Notes: a model not told the origin generated them from the sequence alone. Counted from the first letter of the stretch, positions 1-9,243 are shown. The stretch: DNA of 64,000 bases from Fen-999 sp041480065 (GCA_041480065.1 JBGOZF010000002.1:62001-126000); one strand, 5' to 3'. Numbers and translations are program-made.

Positions 1-1
1 C

Positions 2-253
2 GCCGAGCGGCTCGGGCAACTGCGCGGCCTGCAGAGCAACGAGACCCTCGCCCACTGGCTCGAGTTGATCGAGAACCGGGACTTCTCAACCCTCGTCGCG
101 GAGCTGCTGGAGAAACACTACGACCCGCTCTATCAGCGCTCGCAGACGAAGAACTACGCCGATTACCGCCAGGCGCCCACCTACGCCACCGACGATCTTT
201 CGCCGCTGGGCATCAGGAAGCTGGCGCAGGACATCCTGGCAGCGGCGAATTGA
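2..253 (+). CDS. mnmH: tRNA 2-selenouridine synthase, C-terminal fragment (5' end outside window)
   Basis: Only the last 83 residues are present, read in the frame starting at base 2. The stretch LVAELLEKHYDPLYQRS is typical of the C-terminus of MnmH/SelU (YbbB), the rhodanese-P-loop enzyme that replaces 2-thiouridine by 2-selenouridine at the wobble base of some tRNAs. The rhodanese and P-loop domains lie upstream of the window, so the call rests on the tail alone. The gene converges on the methyltransferase gene on the other strand and their 3' ends overlap by 41 bp (213-253). Confidence 0.75.
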   Translation, partial: AERLGQLRGLQSNETLAHWLELIENRDFSTLVAELLEKHYDPLYQRSQTKNYADYRQAPTYATDDLSPLGIRKLAQDILAAAN

Positions 254-776
254 GCCTGCGACTGGCGCAAATCCGCTGGATGATCGCCGGCCGCGGGCAA
301 TCGACTTCGCCCTGCTCGAACGCGACCACGGTCAGTCGCCGGCGAACGATTTCCAGCAGTTCCCCCGGTCGCAACAGGTAGGCTGGGTTCGAAGGCTTGC
401 CGAACTGCTCGTTGCCTTCCATGAAGGTCTCGTAGATCAGCACGCCGCCCTCGGCCAGCGCCGCCAGCAGGCTGGGCAGCAGGGGCCGGAACAGGTAGTT
501 GGTGACCACGACGCCCTCGAAGACGTAGTTGTAGTACGGCCAGGGACCGCCTTCGAGATCGGCCTGGCGCGTCGTCACGCCTTCGATCCCTTGCAGCGTC
601 GCCAGTGCTTCGGGATCGCGGTCCACTGCCTCGACCGGATGGCCGAGTCCGGCGAGGAAGCGCGTGTGCCGCCCGGTCCCGCAGGCGAGATCCAATACCA
701 GCCCGCTGGCCGGAATGAGGGGGGCAAAGCGGCGCACCCAGTCCGAGGGCTGGGACAGCAAAAGCTCGCTATTCAT
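213..776 (-). CDS. class I SAM-dependent methyltransferase
   Basis: The 187-residue protein is a compact Rossmann-fold methyltransferase. Motif I is LDLACGTGRHTRFLAGLG (about residues 29-46), followed by the acidic end of strand beta-2 (VEAVDRD) that would hold the ribose hydroxyls of S-adenosylmethionine. It resembles the TehB/UbiE-like small methyltransferases. No signal peptide or membrane segment is seen, so it is cytoplasmic. The substrate cannot be read from the sequence. The ATG at 776 is the first good start; the ribosome site is weak. Its 3' end overlaps mnmH convergently, a common tight packing rather than a functional link. Confidence 0.75.
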   Translation of the reverse strand: MNSELLLSQPSDWVRRFAPLIPASGLVLDLACGTGRHTRFLAGLGHPVEAVDRDPEALATLQGIEGVTTRQADLEGGPWPYYNYVFEGVVVTNYLFRPLLPSLLAALAEGGVLIYETFMEGNEQFGKPSNPAYLLRPGELLEIVRRRLTVVAFEQGEVDCPRPAIIQRICASRRLNSPLPGCPAPAS

Positions 777-804
777 CTATTAACCCAAAAACCTCAGTTC
801 ATTT

Positions 805-930
805 ACCGCAAAGGACGCCAAGGACGCAAAGGAAGGCGATCTTGAGACGATGCATGTGTCACAGGGAAGGTGAAGACCCCCAGATATCAAAGGCCTTGTT
901 TTCCTTGGCGTCCTTTGCGTCCTTGGCGGT
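805..930. repeat. 30-bp imperfect inverted repeat built of 9-nt units
   Basis: Arms at 805-834 and 901-930 are complementary with three mismatches over 30 bp and a 66-bp loop. Each arm is made of three 9-nt units of the form GCMAAGGAC (M = A or C), so it is both an inverted pair and an internal tandem repeat. It sits between the methyltransferase start and the MITE-like repeat. No ORF with coding character is visible here. Confidence 0.75.
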
Positions 931-943
931 GCAACGGCTGTGT

Positions 944-1191
944 CTAGCCCGAATATTTCACCAGACCGGCCCGAATATGACCGTATGTCACATCCCATGA
1001 GGCTTTCGATGAATCCATCCGAAGTCCACTTTGTACCGCCGGCCTTCGCGGGTGCTGGCGGCCGATACGCGGCGTCTTCACGCCCCCGCTTCGCGCCAAT
1101 AGGCTCGGCTATTGGCTTGGCGCGGGATGCGCAAATCCACTCGCGTCTCGCCTCGCCATCATCCCGCGATCCGGCGAAACATTCGGGCTAG
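944..1191. mobile_element. MITE-like repeat, copy 1 (248 bp)
   Basis: This 248-bp segment recurs almost unchanged at 9241-9487. Its ends are inverted repeats of about 21 bp that begin CTAGCCCGAAT, with three mismatches between the ends. Inside, GCCAATAG and CTATTGGC form a perfect 8-bp hairpin around GCTCGG (about 1098-1119). No transposase is encoded. An open frame of about 70 codons is kept in both copies but has no codon or homology support. Length, terminal inverted repeats and dispersal fit a non-autonomous miniature element; no clear target duplication is visible. The remaining 110 bp to the next gene hold a weak TATGAT -10-like box at 1248-1253. Confidence 0.75.
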
Positions 1192-1302
1192 GTCTAATTG
1201 TCACCGATTTCAAGCGAAAAGGCCTGCCGGAAAAGGCACGCAAGTGCTATGATTTGCTGCATTGCAACACAAGTCTAATTGGCCACAAGCTGCGGGCGAG
1301 CC

Positions 1303-3993
1303 ATGAACAATGAACGTCACTACCTGACATTCCTCCTCGAGCCCCGCTCCATCGCCATCATCGGGGCTTCCGAGACGCCCGGTTCGATCGGCGAAACCCT
1401 CGTTCGCAACATGCTGGACACCAACTATTCCGGCAAGCTTTTCTTCGTCAATCCGAAGCACGACAGGGTGTTCGGCCAGAAGAGCTACGAATCGGTGGAG
1501 AGCATCCCGCAGCGGCTTGATCTTGCGGTCATTTGTACCAAGCCGGAAACCGTTCCCGGCATCGTCGATGCCTGCGGCCGCGCCGGCACCCGCTCGGCGA
1601 TCGTGCTGTCGGGCGGATTCTCGGAAACCGGACCGCGCGGTGCGGCACTCGAGCGCGCCGCGCTGGAAAGTGCCCGCCGACATCGCCTGCGTCTCGTCGG
1701 TCCCAACTGCCTCGGCATCATGCGCCCGTCCGCCGGGATCAATCTCACTTTCGCGCATGGCAACGCCAATCCGGGCACCATCGGCCTGATCTCGCAATCC
1801 GGCGCGCTGTGCACCGCGATCCTCGACTGGGCGCTGCCCAACGGCGTCGGCTTCTCGAACGTCGTTTCCCTCGGCGCCGAGAGTGACGTCGATTTCGGCG
1901 AAGTGCTCGAGTACATGGTCGCCGACCCGAAGACCGAGAACATCTTCCTTTACATCGAAGGCATCAAGAACGCCCGGCGCTTCATGAGCGCGCTACGCGC
2001 CGCGGCACGCTGCAAGCCTGTGCTGCTGATCAAGGTCGGCAAACATCCGGCCGGCGAGCAGGCCGTGCTCTCGCACACCGGCGCCCTGGTCGGCGCCGAT
2101 GATGTTTTCGACGCCGCGCTGCGCCGGGCGGGCGTGGTCAGGCTGGCCAACGTCGGCCAGATGTACGCTGCCGCGCAGGCGCTGTTCTCGCACTTCCGGC
2201 CGCGCGGCAACCGGCTCGCCATCATTACCAACGGCGGCGGACCGGGCGTCATGGCCGCCGATCACTGTGCCGACATCGGAATACCGCTGGCGAAGCTCTC
2301 CGACAAAACGATCGCGCGACTGAACGAAGTCCTGCCGTCGACCTGGTCGAAGGGCAATCCGATCGACATCGGCGGCGACGCCGATCCGGCCCGTTATGCC
2401 ACCGCCTTCCAGGCCTGCCTCGATGACGATCAGGTCGATGGCGTCATGACCATCCTGACGCCACAGGCGATGACCGACCCGACCCAGGCCGCGCGCACGG
2501 TGATCGAACTCGCACGCCAATCCGACAAACCGCTGATCACCTGCTGGATGGGCGAGGAACAGGTGCGCGAAGCCCGCCTGCTGTTCAAGGGCGCCGGTAT
2601 TCCCACCTTCCGGACGCCTGAGCCGGCAGTCGAACTGTTCTCGCATATCTCCAACTACTACCGCAACCAGCGGTTGTTGATGGAAACGCCGGCCTCGATC
2701 GCCGACCACGTAGCGCCGCGGCTCGAGTCGGCCAGGCTGGTGATTGAGACTGCGCTCCAGGAGGGCCGCAAGGTCCTCAACGAGATGGAGTCGAAGGCCC
2801 TGCTGGCCGCCTTCCACATCCCCATCGCGCAGACGGTTGTCGCCCGCTCGCCCTCCGAGGCCATGGTGCTGGCCGAAGAAATCGGCTTGCCGGTGGTGAT
2901 GAAGATCGATTCGCCGCAGATCACCCACAAGACGGATTCCGGCGGCGTGCGCCTGAACCTGCACTCGCTGGCCTCAGTGCGCGACGCCTACAACGAGATC
3001 TTCGAAGAGGTACGCAAGAACCGCCCCGACGCGGTCATTCACGGCGTCGCTATCGAACCCATGATCCAGAAGATCAACGGTCGCGAGATCGTGGTCGGCA
3101 TGACGCGCGACCAGATCTTCGGCCCCACCATCATCTTCGGCCCCGGCGGCGTCGGCGTCGAAGCCACCGGCAAGGACCGCGCCGTCGCTCTGCCACCGCT
3201 CAACCAGTTCCTGGTCGACGACATGCTGGCCTCGACGCACACGTCGGCCAAGCTGGGCGCCTTCCGCAACATGCCGCCGGTGAGCATGGAGGCGCTGGAG
3301 GCCGTGCTGTTGCGGGTCTCGGAAATGGTCTGCGAACTGCCGTGGATCACCGAACTGGATATCAATCCGCTGATCGTGGACGAGACCAGCGCGGTGGCGG
3401 TTGACGCGCGTATCGCCATCCACGATCTGTCGATCACCGCCGGTCGCTACGACCACATGGCGATCCACCCCTATCCGTCGCAGCTCACCGCGACCTTGCA
3501 GACCAACGACGGCCACACCGTGGTGATCCGCCCGATCAAGCCGGAAGATGCCGACATGGAACAGGACTTCGTCAAGCACCTGTCGGCGGAGACGAAGTAC
3601 TTCCGTTTCATGAACACGATCCGCGAGTTGTCGCAGGCCCAACTCATCCGGCTTACGCAGATCGACTACGACCGCGAGATGGCCTTCATCGCCATGGCCG
3701 AAACGGGAGAAGAGCACACCGAGATCGGCGTCTCGCGCTATGCCACCAATCCGGACGGCGAGTCCTGCGAGTTCGCCATCGTCGTCGCCGACGCTTGGCA
3801 GGGCAAGGGCGTGGCCCGGCGCCTGATGGGTATCCTCATCGACACCGCGCGCAGCCGCGGCCTCAAGTACATGAATGGCGACTTCCTCGCCGAAAACACC
3901 CGCATGCTGCGCTTCGTCGCCAGCCTGGGCTTCGTCCTCTCGGCCCACCCCGAAGATTCCGGGCTCAAGCGCGGCGTTCTGGTCCTCGACTGA
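1303..3993 (+). CDS. Pat-type fused acyl-CoA synthetase (ADP-forming)-like / GNAT protein acetyltransferase
   Basis: The 896-residue protein has the architecture of PatZ/YfiQ-type lysine acetyltransferases. A CoA-binding Rossmann domain comes first (LEPRSIAIIGASETPGSIG, about residues 10-28), then succinyl-CoA-ligase-like domains (NGGGPGVMAADHCADIG near 310), an ATP-grasp domain (about 480-700) and a C-terminal GNAT domain (about 720-896, with WQGKGVARRLMGILIDTARS as the acetyl-CoA loop). Such proteins acetylate enzymes such as acetyl-CoA synthetase. Residual ADP-forming acyl-CoA synthetase activity cannot be excluded without checking the catalytic histidine. The ATG at 1303 is preferred to an in-frame TTG at 1279. 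The gene appears monocistronic. Confidence 0.85.
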   Translation: MNNERHYLTFLLEPRSIAIIGASETPGSIGETLVRNMLDTNYSGKLFFVNPKHDRVFGQKSYESVESIPQRLDLAVICTKPETVPGIVDACGRAGTRSAIVLSGGFSETGPRGAALERAALESARRHRLRLVGPNCLGIMRPSAGINLTFAHGNANPGTIGLISQSGALCTAILDWALPNGVGFSNVVSLGAESDVDFGEVLEYMVADPKTENIFLYIEGIKNARRFMSALRAAARCKPVLLIKVGKHPAGEQAVLSHTGALVGADDVFDAALRRAGVVRLANVGQMYAAAQALFSHFRPRGNRLAIITNGGGPGVMAADHCADIGIPLAKLSDKTIARLNEVLPSTWSKGNPIDIGGDADPARYATAFQACLDDDQVDGVMTILTPQAMTDPTQAARTVIELARQSDKPLITCWMGEEQVREARLLFKGAGIPTFRTPEPAVELFSHISNYYRNQRLLMETPASIADHVAPRLESARLVIETALQEGRKVLNEMESKALLAAFHIPIAQTVVARSPSEAMVLAEEIGLPVVMKIDSPQITHKTDSGGVRLNLHSLASVRDAYNEIFEEVRKNRPDAVIHGVAIEPMIQKINGREIVVGMTRDQIFGPTIIFGPGGVGVEATGKDRAVALPPLNQFLVDDMLASTHTSAKLGAFRNMPPVSMEALEAVLLRVSEMVCELPWITELDINPLIVDETSAVAVDARIAIHDLSITAGRYDHMAIHPYPSQLTATLQTNDGHTVVIRPIKPEDADMEQDFVKHLSAETKYFRFMNTIRELSQAQLIRLTQIDYDREMAFIAMAETGEEHTEIGVSRYATNPDGESCEFAIVVADAWQGKGVARRLMGILIDTARSRGLKYMNGDFLAENTRMLRFVASLGFVLSAHPEDSGLKRGVLVLD

Positions 3994-4169
3994 CGGAATT
4001 GCCGCGCCGAGCGCACGTCACGACCTCGACCAATCGCTTGTCTTAAGGTTCGCATCAGATTGTCGGGTCCATCGAGACCCCACCTTCGACATAACGCGTG
4101 CCAATATCGACGGACGTCACGACTGGCGCGGATCTCACGCCTATCGAGCCTTGAACTTTGGATAGCTTT

Positions 4170-4311
4170 CTTAGGCTTTCTTAAGATTCGACATCGACGC
4201 AACCGCCCGTCTTTTCGCTCCAGGAGCGGTTCTTGGTGCACAGCCGCTTGACTTGAAAATTCCGATTGGTTATAACAACGCCATTAGTCTGCCTCGGGGG
4301 GAGGAAAGGCC
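4170..4311 (+). promoter_or_regulatory. shared promoter module 1 (direct repeats, sigma-70 promoter, leader)
   Basis: Within the 318-bp gap after pat lies a region repeated at 33704-33845. Two 10-bp direct repeats, CTTAGGCTTT (4170-4179) and CTTAAGATTC (4180-4189), are followed 58 bp later by TTGACT (4248-4253), a 17-bp spacer and TATAAC (4271-4276). A TGGTGCAC box lies just upstream of the -35. The leader TCTGCCTCGGGGGGAGG places the Shine-Dalgarno 7 nt before the GTG start. The tandem CTTA repeats look like a response-regulator site (inference). The first part of the gap (3994-4169) shows nothing recognisable. Confidence 0.75.
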
Positions 4312-5382
4312 GTGCAACGTTGTCTGCCTGTTCGGACCGGATGGATTCGTCTGCTTATGCTGGCTGGCCTGGCCGCAGTTCTGCCGAGCCTGTTCGGCTG
4401 CGCGTCGCCACCGGCGGCAAAGAAGGATTACAGCAATCTCGTCTGGCCCCTGCCCCCGGATCAGCCGCGTATCAAGTTCGTCGCCGCTTACCACGGCCAG
4501 GACGATCTGACGGAAAGGGATGAATTCAAGTCCATGCTGCTCGGCGAGGAAGATGCCGGGCTGACACTGCGCAAGCCCTACGGAGTAACGGCGTCGGCCG
4601 ATGGCAAGCTGATCTATGTCACCGACACCAAGCTGCACGCCGTCGTGGTGTTCGATCTCGAGAAGAAGGAAGTGCGCCCGCTGAAGACCGATGCACAGGG
4701 CGGCATGTACAGCCCCCTGGAAATCCGCCTCGACAAGCAGGGACGGATCTTCGTCACCGATTCCGAGCGCAAGGAAGTGCTGGTGTTCAGCCAGGACGGC
4801 AAGACACTGATGGCGCTCGGCAAGAAGGAAGAAATCGGCCGTCCCACGGGGCTGGCCCTGGATGAAGGACGCAACCGCTTGTACGTGGCGGATACCGCCA
4901 AGCATCAGGTGGTGGTCTACGACCTGGCCGGCAAGCACCTGTTCACCTTCGGCGAACGCGGCTCGGAACCGGGCCAGTTGAATTACCCGGTCAACCTGGC
5001 GGTGGACGGCGATGGCAAGTTGCTGGTCACCGATTCAGGCAATTTCCGTGTCCAGGTGTTCGATGGCGACGGCAAGTTCCAAAGCGCGTTCGGGGAAATC
5101 GGCGACACCTATGGAACATTCAGCCGGCCGAAGGGAATTGCGCTCGACTCCGACAACAACGTCTATGCCGTGGACGCGGCGTTCAACAACTTTCAGATCT
5201 TCAACCGCGAAGGCAAGCTGCTGCTCTTCGTCGGCTCCATGGGGCGGGAGCCCGGCATGTTCTGGCTGCCAACGGGCGTCTTCATAGATCCCATGGACAG
5301 GATCTATGTAGCCGATTCCATCAACGAGCGGATTCAGGTCTTCCAGTATCTCAAAGGGAAAGGAGCCTCTATCGACAAATGA
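4312..5382 (+). CDS. NHL-repeat beta-propeller lipoprotein
   Basis: The 356-residue protein starts with a lipoprotein signal peptide ending in the lipobox LFGC (Cys about residue 30), so it should be a lipid-anchored envelope protein. The mature part is a six-bladed NHL propeller, with blades such as YVTDTKLHAVVVFD, VADTAKHQVVVYD and VTDSGNFRVQVFD. A segment LVWPLPPDQPRIKF precedes the propeller and recurs in the NHL protein at 22690-23835, so the two are paralogues. Start is GTG, set by a strong GGAGG 7 nt upstream. It leads the cytochrome/beta-barrel gene cluster. NHL propellers usually bind proteins or ligands; no enzymatic residue set is visible. Confidence 0.85.
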   Translation: MQRCLPVRTGWIRLLMLAGLAAVLPSLFGCASPPAAKKDYSNLVWPLPPDQPRIKFVAAYHGQDDLTERDEFKSMLLGEEDAGLTLRKPYGVTASADGKLIYVTDTKLHAVVVFDLEKKEVRPLKTDAQGGMYSPLEIRLDKQGRIFVTDSERKEVLVFSQDGKTLMALGKKEEIGRPTGLALDEGRNRLYVADTAKHQVVVYDLAGKHLFTFGERGSEPGQLNYPVNLAVDGDGKLLVTDSGNFRVQVFDGDGKFQSAFGEIGDTYGTFSRPKGIALDSDNNVYAVDAAFNNFQIFNREGKLLLFVGSMGREPGMFWLPTGVFIDPMDRIYVADSINERIQVFQYLKGKGASIDK

Positions 5383-5521
5383 GCGAGTACGCGATTCTTG
5401 TCTTGCATGAACTATACCGCTGTCGAGTGCATGCCACCAGGACGGGCTGAGGTGGCTGAAAAAAGAGATCGATGTATCTAATGAACATACGACGAAATCA
5501 CTGAGGAAGGAGACACAAATC

Positions 5522-6271
5522 ATGACCATCATGCTGAAGCGATCTGCAATCGGGATCTTCTTGTCCGGGGCGGTACTTGCCCTATGCGGTCTTTTCGCGG
5601 GAACTGCGCTGGCCGGCGTAGCGGCGACCAAGCACAATCTCTCGACGTCGCATGCGGCTACCGGACAGACCGTTTATTCGTCCGACAATACCGAAATATG
5701 CGTCTTCTGTCATACGCCGCACGACGCCATCAAGAACAACGCCATCACACTGTGGAACCATACGCTTTCAACCGTGACCAATTATGGCGTATACACCAGC
5801 CCGACCTTCGACGCCGGCGGGGTCGGCGGCACTATCGCCGACTTGGGGATCGGGACAAATTTAGCAAACGCCACGGCAAGCAACCTGTGTCTTTCCTGCC
5901 ATGACGGCACGGTGGCGATCAATTCCTTCAACAACGCGTCCAACATCAATCTGACAACCACCATGGTGGGCACGAAAGCCGATGGCTCGTTGCTCGCCCC
6001 TGTAGCTGGTGGACCAAGCACCAACTTGGGCAACGATCTGACCAACGATCACCCGGTCAACTTTACTTATGACGCCGCGCTGGTTGCGAAAGACGCCACC
6101 TTGATCACTCCGGGGGACGCCACCGGCAACGGCCTGGCGAACGGACTCAAGCTCTTCGGCCAAAAGGTGCAATGTGCGTCCTGCCATGACCCGCATACCA
6201 GCGCGCAACCGGTGTTCCTGCGCGCCTCGATGGCGGGGAGCACACTGTGTCTGTCCTGCCATAACAAGTAA
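5522..6271 (+). CDS. secreted tetrahaem c-type cytochrome (doubled CXXCH type)
   Basis: The 249-residue protein has a Sec signal peptide (cleavage near ALA-GVAA, about residue 32) and four haem c motifs: CVFCH, CLSCH, CASCH and CLSCH. The opening AATKHNLS and the pattern CVFCHTPH, CLSCHDGTVA, CASCHDPH, CLSCHNK define a doubled-CXXCH family that recurs in the pentahaem protein at 33986 and in the N-terminal third of the 11-haem protein at 20686. It should be periplasmic or secreted and carry electrons. The ATG at 5522 has a good GGAG site 9 nt upstream; it lies 139 bp after the NHL gene and 22 bp before the beta-barrel gene. Confidence 0.9.
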   Translation: MTIMLKRSAIGIFLSGAVLALCGLFAGTALAGVAATKHNLSTSHAATGQTVYSSDNTEICVFCHTPHDAIKNNAITLWNHTLSTVTNYGVYTSPTFDAGGVGGTIADLGIGTNLANATASNLCLSCHDGTVAINSFNNASNINLTTTMVGTKADGSLLAPVAGGPSTNLGNDLTNDHPVNFTYDAALVAKDATLITPGDATGNGLANGLKLFGQKVQCASCHDPHTSAQPVFLRASMAGSTLCLSCHNK

Positions 6272-6293
6272 CGCGTAGGCGCGACGAAGGGGG

Positions 6294-8150
6294 ATGGTCG
6301 ATGCGTCCCCCGCAGGGGCGTGGTTGGGAGTCGCGGGCCTGCCGGCCGCGCTCCTTGCCGCGCTCGCTGCGCTGTCTCCCGGCCTGCTCATGGCTCAGGA
6401 AAGGTCGGCCTTCGCGGGTCGCGTCGGCAAGCTGACCACCATCTACGGCTCGGTGGGCATGGAGGCCGAGAAATATCGGTACGATGCGCTCGATGACTGC
6501 CAGGACCGCCAGAGACTGCGTACCCGTTTCGACATCAACGGCCGGGGATTCGTCTGGGATCCACGCTTCGCCACCTTCGATGCCGGCATCACCCTCCAGC
6601 GCGAGAACATTCAGACCCGCGGCAGCGGCGCCGACGGCAATACCAGCCTGAATCTGCTCGGCTACCGCCTCAGCACCACCTGGTTTGCCAACAGGCCTTA
6701 TCCGCTGACACTCTACGCTGGCCGCAGCCAGAGCACCGTGTCCGACTTCTGGAGCCCTTCCTACGAACTCACGACAACCAACATGGGGGCGCGCTGGGGC
6801 ATGGAAAACCGATGGCTGGGGCGAACCGGTTTCTATGTCGACAGCAGCAAGTCCGAGTCCGGCAGCACACTGGTACCGCGCTCCGAACAGAACCTGTCGC
6901 TGGGCATGGATTCCACCCAGACCATCAGACCCAAGCAGTGGGGGCAGTCCGACCTTTCCTACGGCTACCGGCATACGGCATGGGACGAGAAGGTATATGG
7001 CGGGCAACAGCGCCAGGACTACATGTACCTCAGCGACCACACGAGCTTCGGCGAGAAGGCGAACGCGATGGCCAATGTCACCTATTTCAACCGCAGCGAT
7101 CAGTGGCCGTTTGCCGGTTTGAGCAACAGCACGATGAAGTCGAGCTTCTTCGGCCTCAACAGCATGTTCACCGTGCAGCAGACCGACAGCCTTCGCTACA
7201 ACTTCGGCATGGGCCTGGGCATGAGCGATGCCGCTGGGTCCAGGAACAACTCCCACAACCTGACCGGCGCTGTGAACTACCGTCTCAACGAGCGCTGGCA
7301 GACGACCGGCACGCTGGGTTTGAGCGGCTCCAGCAGCGAAGTGCCCGCCCAATTGGGCGTCGCGGCCCAGAATCAGCAGAGCAGTTCGGTTTCCAGCAGC
7401 GGTTCGGTCCTGTATTCCGACCTGCTGGGCAACTACCTGCTTAGCGGCGGCTACACGCTGATGTTCGCGCAGACCACTACCAGCGGCAGTAGCGCGACCG
7501 CATCGGGTCAGCCGGCGCAACAGAACACCACACACACAGCCCAGGCTGGTTACACCCGGATGAATTCGCCCCTGTTTGCCGATTCCCTGCAATTGCGCAT
7601 GAGCCGGACCCGGGGCGAGTCGAGCGGCAGCGAATCCAACATCCGTTACAGCGTGACCAGTTTGTTGAGCCAAAGCGACATGTTGCAGGGCATCGTCGAA
7701 CATCGTCGTTATCAACAGGAGTCGACAAGTTTGTCGAGTGACGTCACCAACCCGAACTATTACTACTACAACATGAATTCGCGCAGCACGCGCCTGGACT
7801 TCGGCTGGTTGCACCGTTTCTCACTGACCGGCAGCATGATGGTGTCCGCCGGCATGACCAGCGGGGAAACCCAGGGCTTCGCCACCGACACGCGCTACGT
7901 GCAGGCGCGCACGGCCATGCGCTTGCGCGGTGCACTGCAATGGACGGCGCTGGCACGAATGGAACAGATCGTGGGTTTCCAATCCATCGCCGGGCGGAAA
8001 ACGACGATCGAGTCGGACCTGGTCTACCCTTTCGGGAAATGGGAGGCGACACTGCGCTATCGGTTTCGGGATGCCAAGATGGATTACGCTCCGTTCAAAG
8101 AGCAATCGATCATGTTCCTGCTCAAGCGAAACTTTGGCTTCCGGCGCTGA
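6294..8150 (+). CDS. outer-membrane beta-barrel protein, candidate porin of a porin-cytochrome conduit
   Basis: The 618-residue protein has an Ala/Leu-rich signal peptide (cleavage near LLMA-QERS, about residue 34) followed by alternating hydrophobic/polar strands rich in Tyr, Ser, Thr, Gly and Asn, with no hydrophobic helix. It ends in an aromatic strand (MFLLKRNFGFRR) like a barrel closing strand. Its size is near that of MtrB/PioB-type barrels (about 700 residues), which sheath multihaem cytochromes in the outer membrane. No CXXCH is present in it. Flanking cytochrome genes on the same strand support the conduit role, but direct homology to MtrB is not evident by eye. The ATG follows a G-rich site very closely, so the exact start is less certain. 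Confidence 0.75.
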   Translation: MVDASPAGAWLGVAGLPAALLAALAALSPGLLMAQERSAFAGRVGKLTTIYGSVGMEAEKYRYDALDDCQDRQRLRTRFDINGRGFVWDPRFATFDAGITLQRENIQTRGSGADGNTSLNLLGYRLSTTWFANRPYPLTLYAGRSQSTVSDFWSPSYELTTTNMGARWGMENRWLGRTGFYVDSSKSESGSTLVPRSEQNLSLGMDSTQTIRPKQWGQSDLSYGYRHTAWDEKVYGGQQRQDYMYLSDHTSFGEKANAMANVTYFNRSDQWPFAGLSNSTMKSSFFGLNSMFTVQQTDSLRYNFGMGLGMSDAAGSRNNSHNLTGAVNYRLNERWQTTGTLGLSGSSSEVPAQLGVAAQNQQSSSVSSSGSVLYSDLLGNYLLSGGYTLMFAQTTTSGSSATASGQPAQQNTTHTAQAGYTRMNSPLFADSLQLRMSRTRGESSGSESNIRYSVTSLLSQSDMLQGIVEHRRYQQESTSLSSDVTNPNYYYYNMNSRSTRLDFGWLHRFSLTGSMMVSAGMTSGETQGFATDTRYVQARTAMRLRGALQWTALARMEQIVGFQSIAGRKTTIESDLVYPFGKWEATLRYRFRDAKMDYAPFKEQSIMFLLKRNFGFRR

Positions 8151-9243
8151 CAGATCCTGGCCGGCGCTCTTCCTTGCGCTCGCCGCCTGGCAGCTTCCGG
8201 CGCAGGCCGCAGGCTGGCCGATGCTTGGCGGCGGGCCGGGCCACCAGCACCTGAGCACCGACGCGCTGCCCGCCAGAGTGGTGGCGCGGCATTGGGAAGT
8301 CACGACCACCGGCAAGGTGTACGCCGGGCTCATAGTCGATGCGGGTACCGTGTATGTGGCCGGCAACAGGCGCCTGAGCGCGCTGAGCGCGAAGGACGGC
8401 AGCCTGCTGTGGCGCATGGAGACAAGCGGACCAATTTCCGCCACGCCGGCATTGGCGGACGGCCTGATCGTCGTCGCCGCCAAGGATGGCGAGGTGACGG
8501 CAGTGGCGGCCTTCGACGGCAAGCGGCGCTGGCAGGTCAAGCTCGGCGGAATCGTCGCTGCGCCGGTGGTACGCGACGGCCGTGTGTATCTGGGCAGCAT
8601 CAATCAGTCCCTATACGCGCTGGACTTGCAATCCGGCCGGGAGATCTGGCGCTACCGCGCCAAGGATTACAAGTACGGCGGAATTTATGCCGGTCCGGCG
8701 GTGGATTCCGAACGGGTTTACGTGGGTGGCAAGAATGGCGTGCTGCACGCCGTCTTTCGCGATACCGGTAAACCCGCCTGGCAGGCGGATCTGGGCTCGT
8801 CGCTCTACGGCGCACCGGCGTTGGTAGGAGATAAGGTGTATCAGGGCTCTTATGACCGCTATGTTTACGCGCTCCAGGCCGAAAGCGGAAAGATCCTCTG
8901 GCGCACGGAACTGGATGACTGGCCGCAGGGGACGCCGGCGCCGGTCGGCGACATGCTCTACGTCTGCAGCCGCAGCGGCCTGCTGTACGGTCTGGCTGCT
9001 GCGGACGGCAGGATCGTCTGGCAGATGCCGCTGGGCGCGGAGATGCGCCACTCGCCCAGCGTCGGCCGCAACCGCATCGGCGTGGTGGCCACCCAGGATG
9101 GCCGTCTGCTCGGCGTCGATCTTGATCGCCGGCGCATCGCCTGGGAGCAGAAACTGGCAGGTGGAGCATTCGGCGGACCCGCGATCAGCGACGGTGGCGT
9201 GCTCGCGGTGACACAGGACGGCGTGGTGAGCGCGTGGCGTTAG
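8134..9243 (+). CDS. PQQ-type (BamB-like) beta-propeller protein, secreted
   Basis: The chosen TTG start at 8134 overlaps the end of the barrel gene by 17 bp and gives a 369-residue protein with a clean signal peptide (cleavage near AQA-AGWP, about residue 24). In-frame ATGs further upstream would add a long arginine-rich tail inside the barrel gene. Repeated blades of the form GxVYxGSxxxxLYALDxxSGxxxWR (for example at about residues 150-180 and 225-265) are PQQ/WD-like repeats as in BamB or PQQ dehydrogenases. No complete dehydrogenase active site is recognised, so a structural or docking role is more likely. The stop TAG is formed by the first bases of the MITE-like repeat. Confidence 0.75.
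   Translation: MASGADRSWPALFLALAAWQLPAQAAGWPMLGGGPGHQHLSTDALPARVVARHWEVTTTGKVYAGLIVDAGTVYVAGNRRLSALSAKDGSLLWRMETSGPISATPALADGLIVVAAKDGEVTAVAAFDGKRRWQVKLGGIVAAPVVRDGRVYLGSINQSLYALDLQSGREIWRYRAKDYKYGGIYAGPAVDSERVYVGGKNGVLHAVFRDTGKPAWQADLGSSLYGAPALVGDKVYQGSYDRYVYALQAESGKILWRTELDDWPQGTPAPVGDMLYVCSRSGLLYGLAAADGRIVWQMPLGAEMRHSPSVGRNRIGVVATQDGRLLGVDLDRRRIAWEQKLAGGAFGGPAISDGGVLAVTQDGVVSAWR

Noticed and set aside
940..1191. Open frame of about 70-80 codons present in both repeat copies
   Set aside because: It is conserved because the DNA element is duplicated; it has no ribosome site and no protein-like features.
1248..1253. TATGAT -10-like box upstream of the Pat-type gene
   Set aside because: No convincing -35 at the right distance (TGCCGG at 1225), so not listed as a promoter.
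6147..7814. Long minus-strand open frame (555 codons) opposite the beta-barrel gene
   Set aside because: It is Ala/Val/Gly/Arg rich without motifs, while the plus strand has a signal peptide, strand periodicity and a closing aromatic strand.
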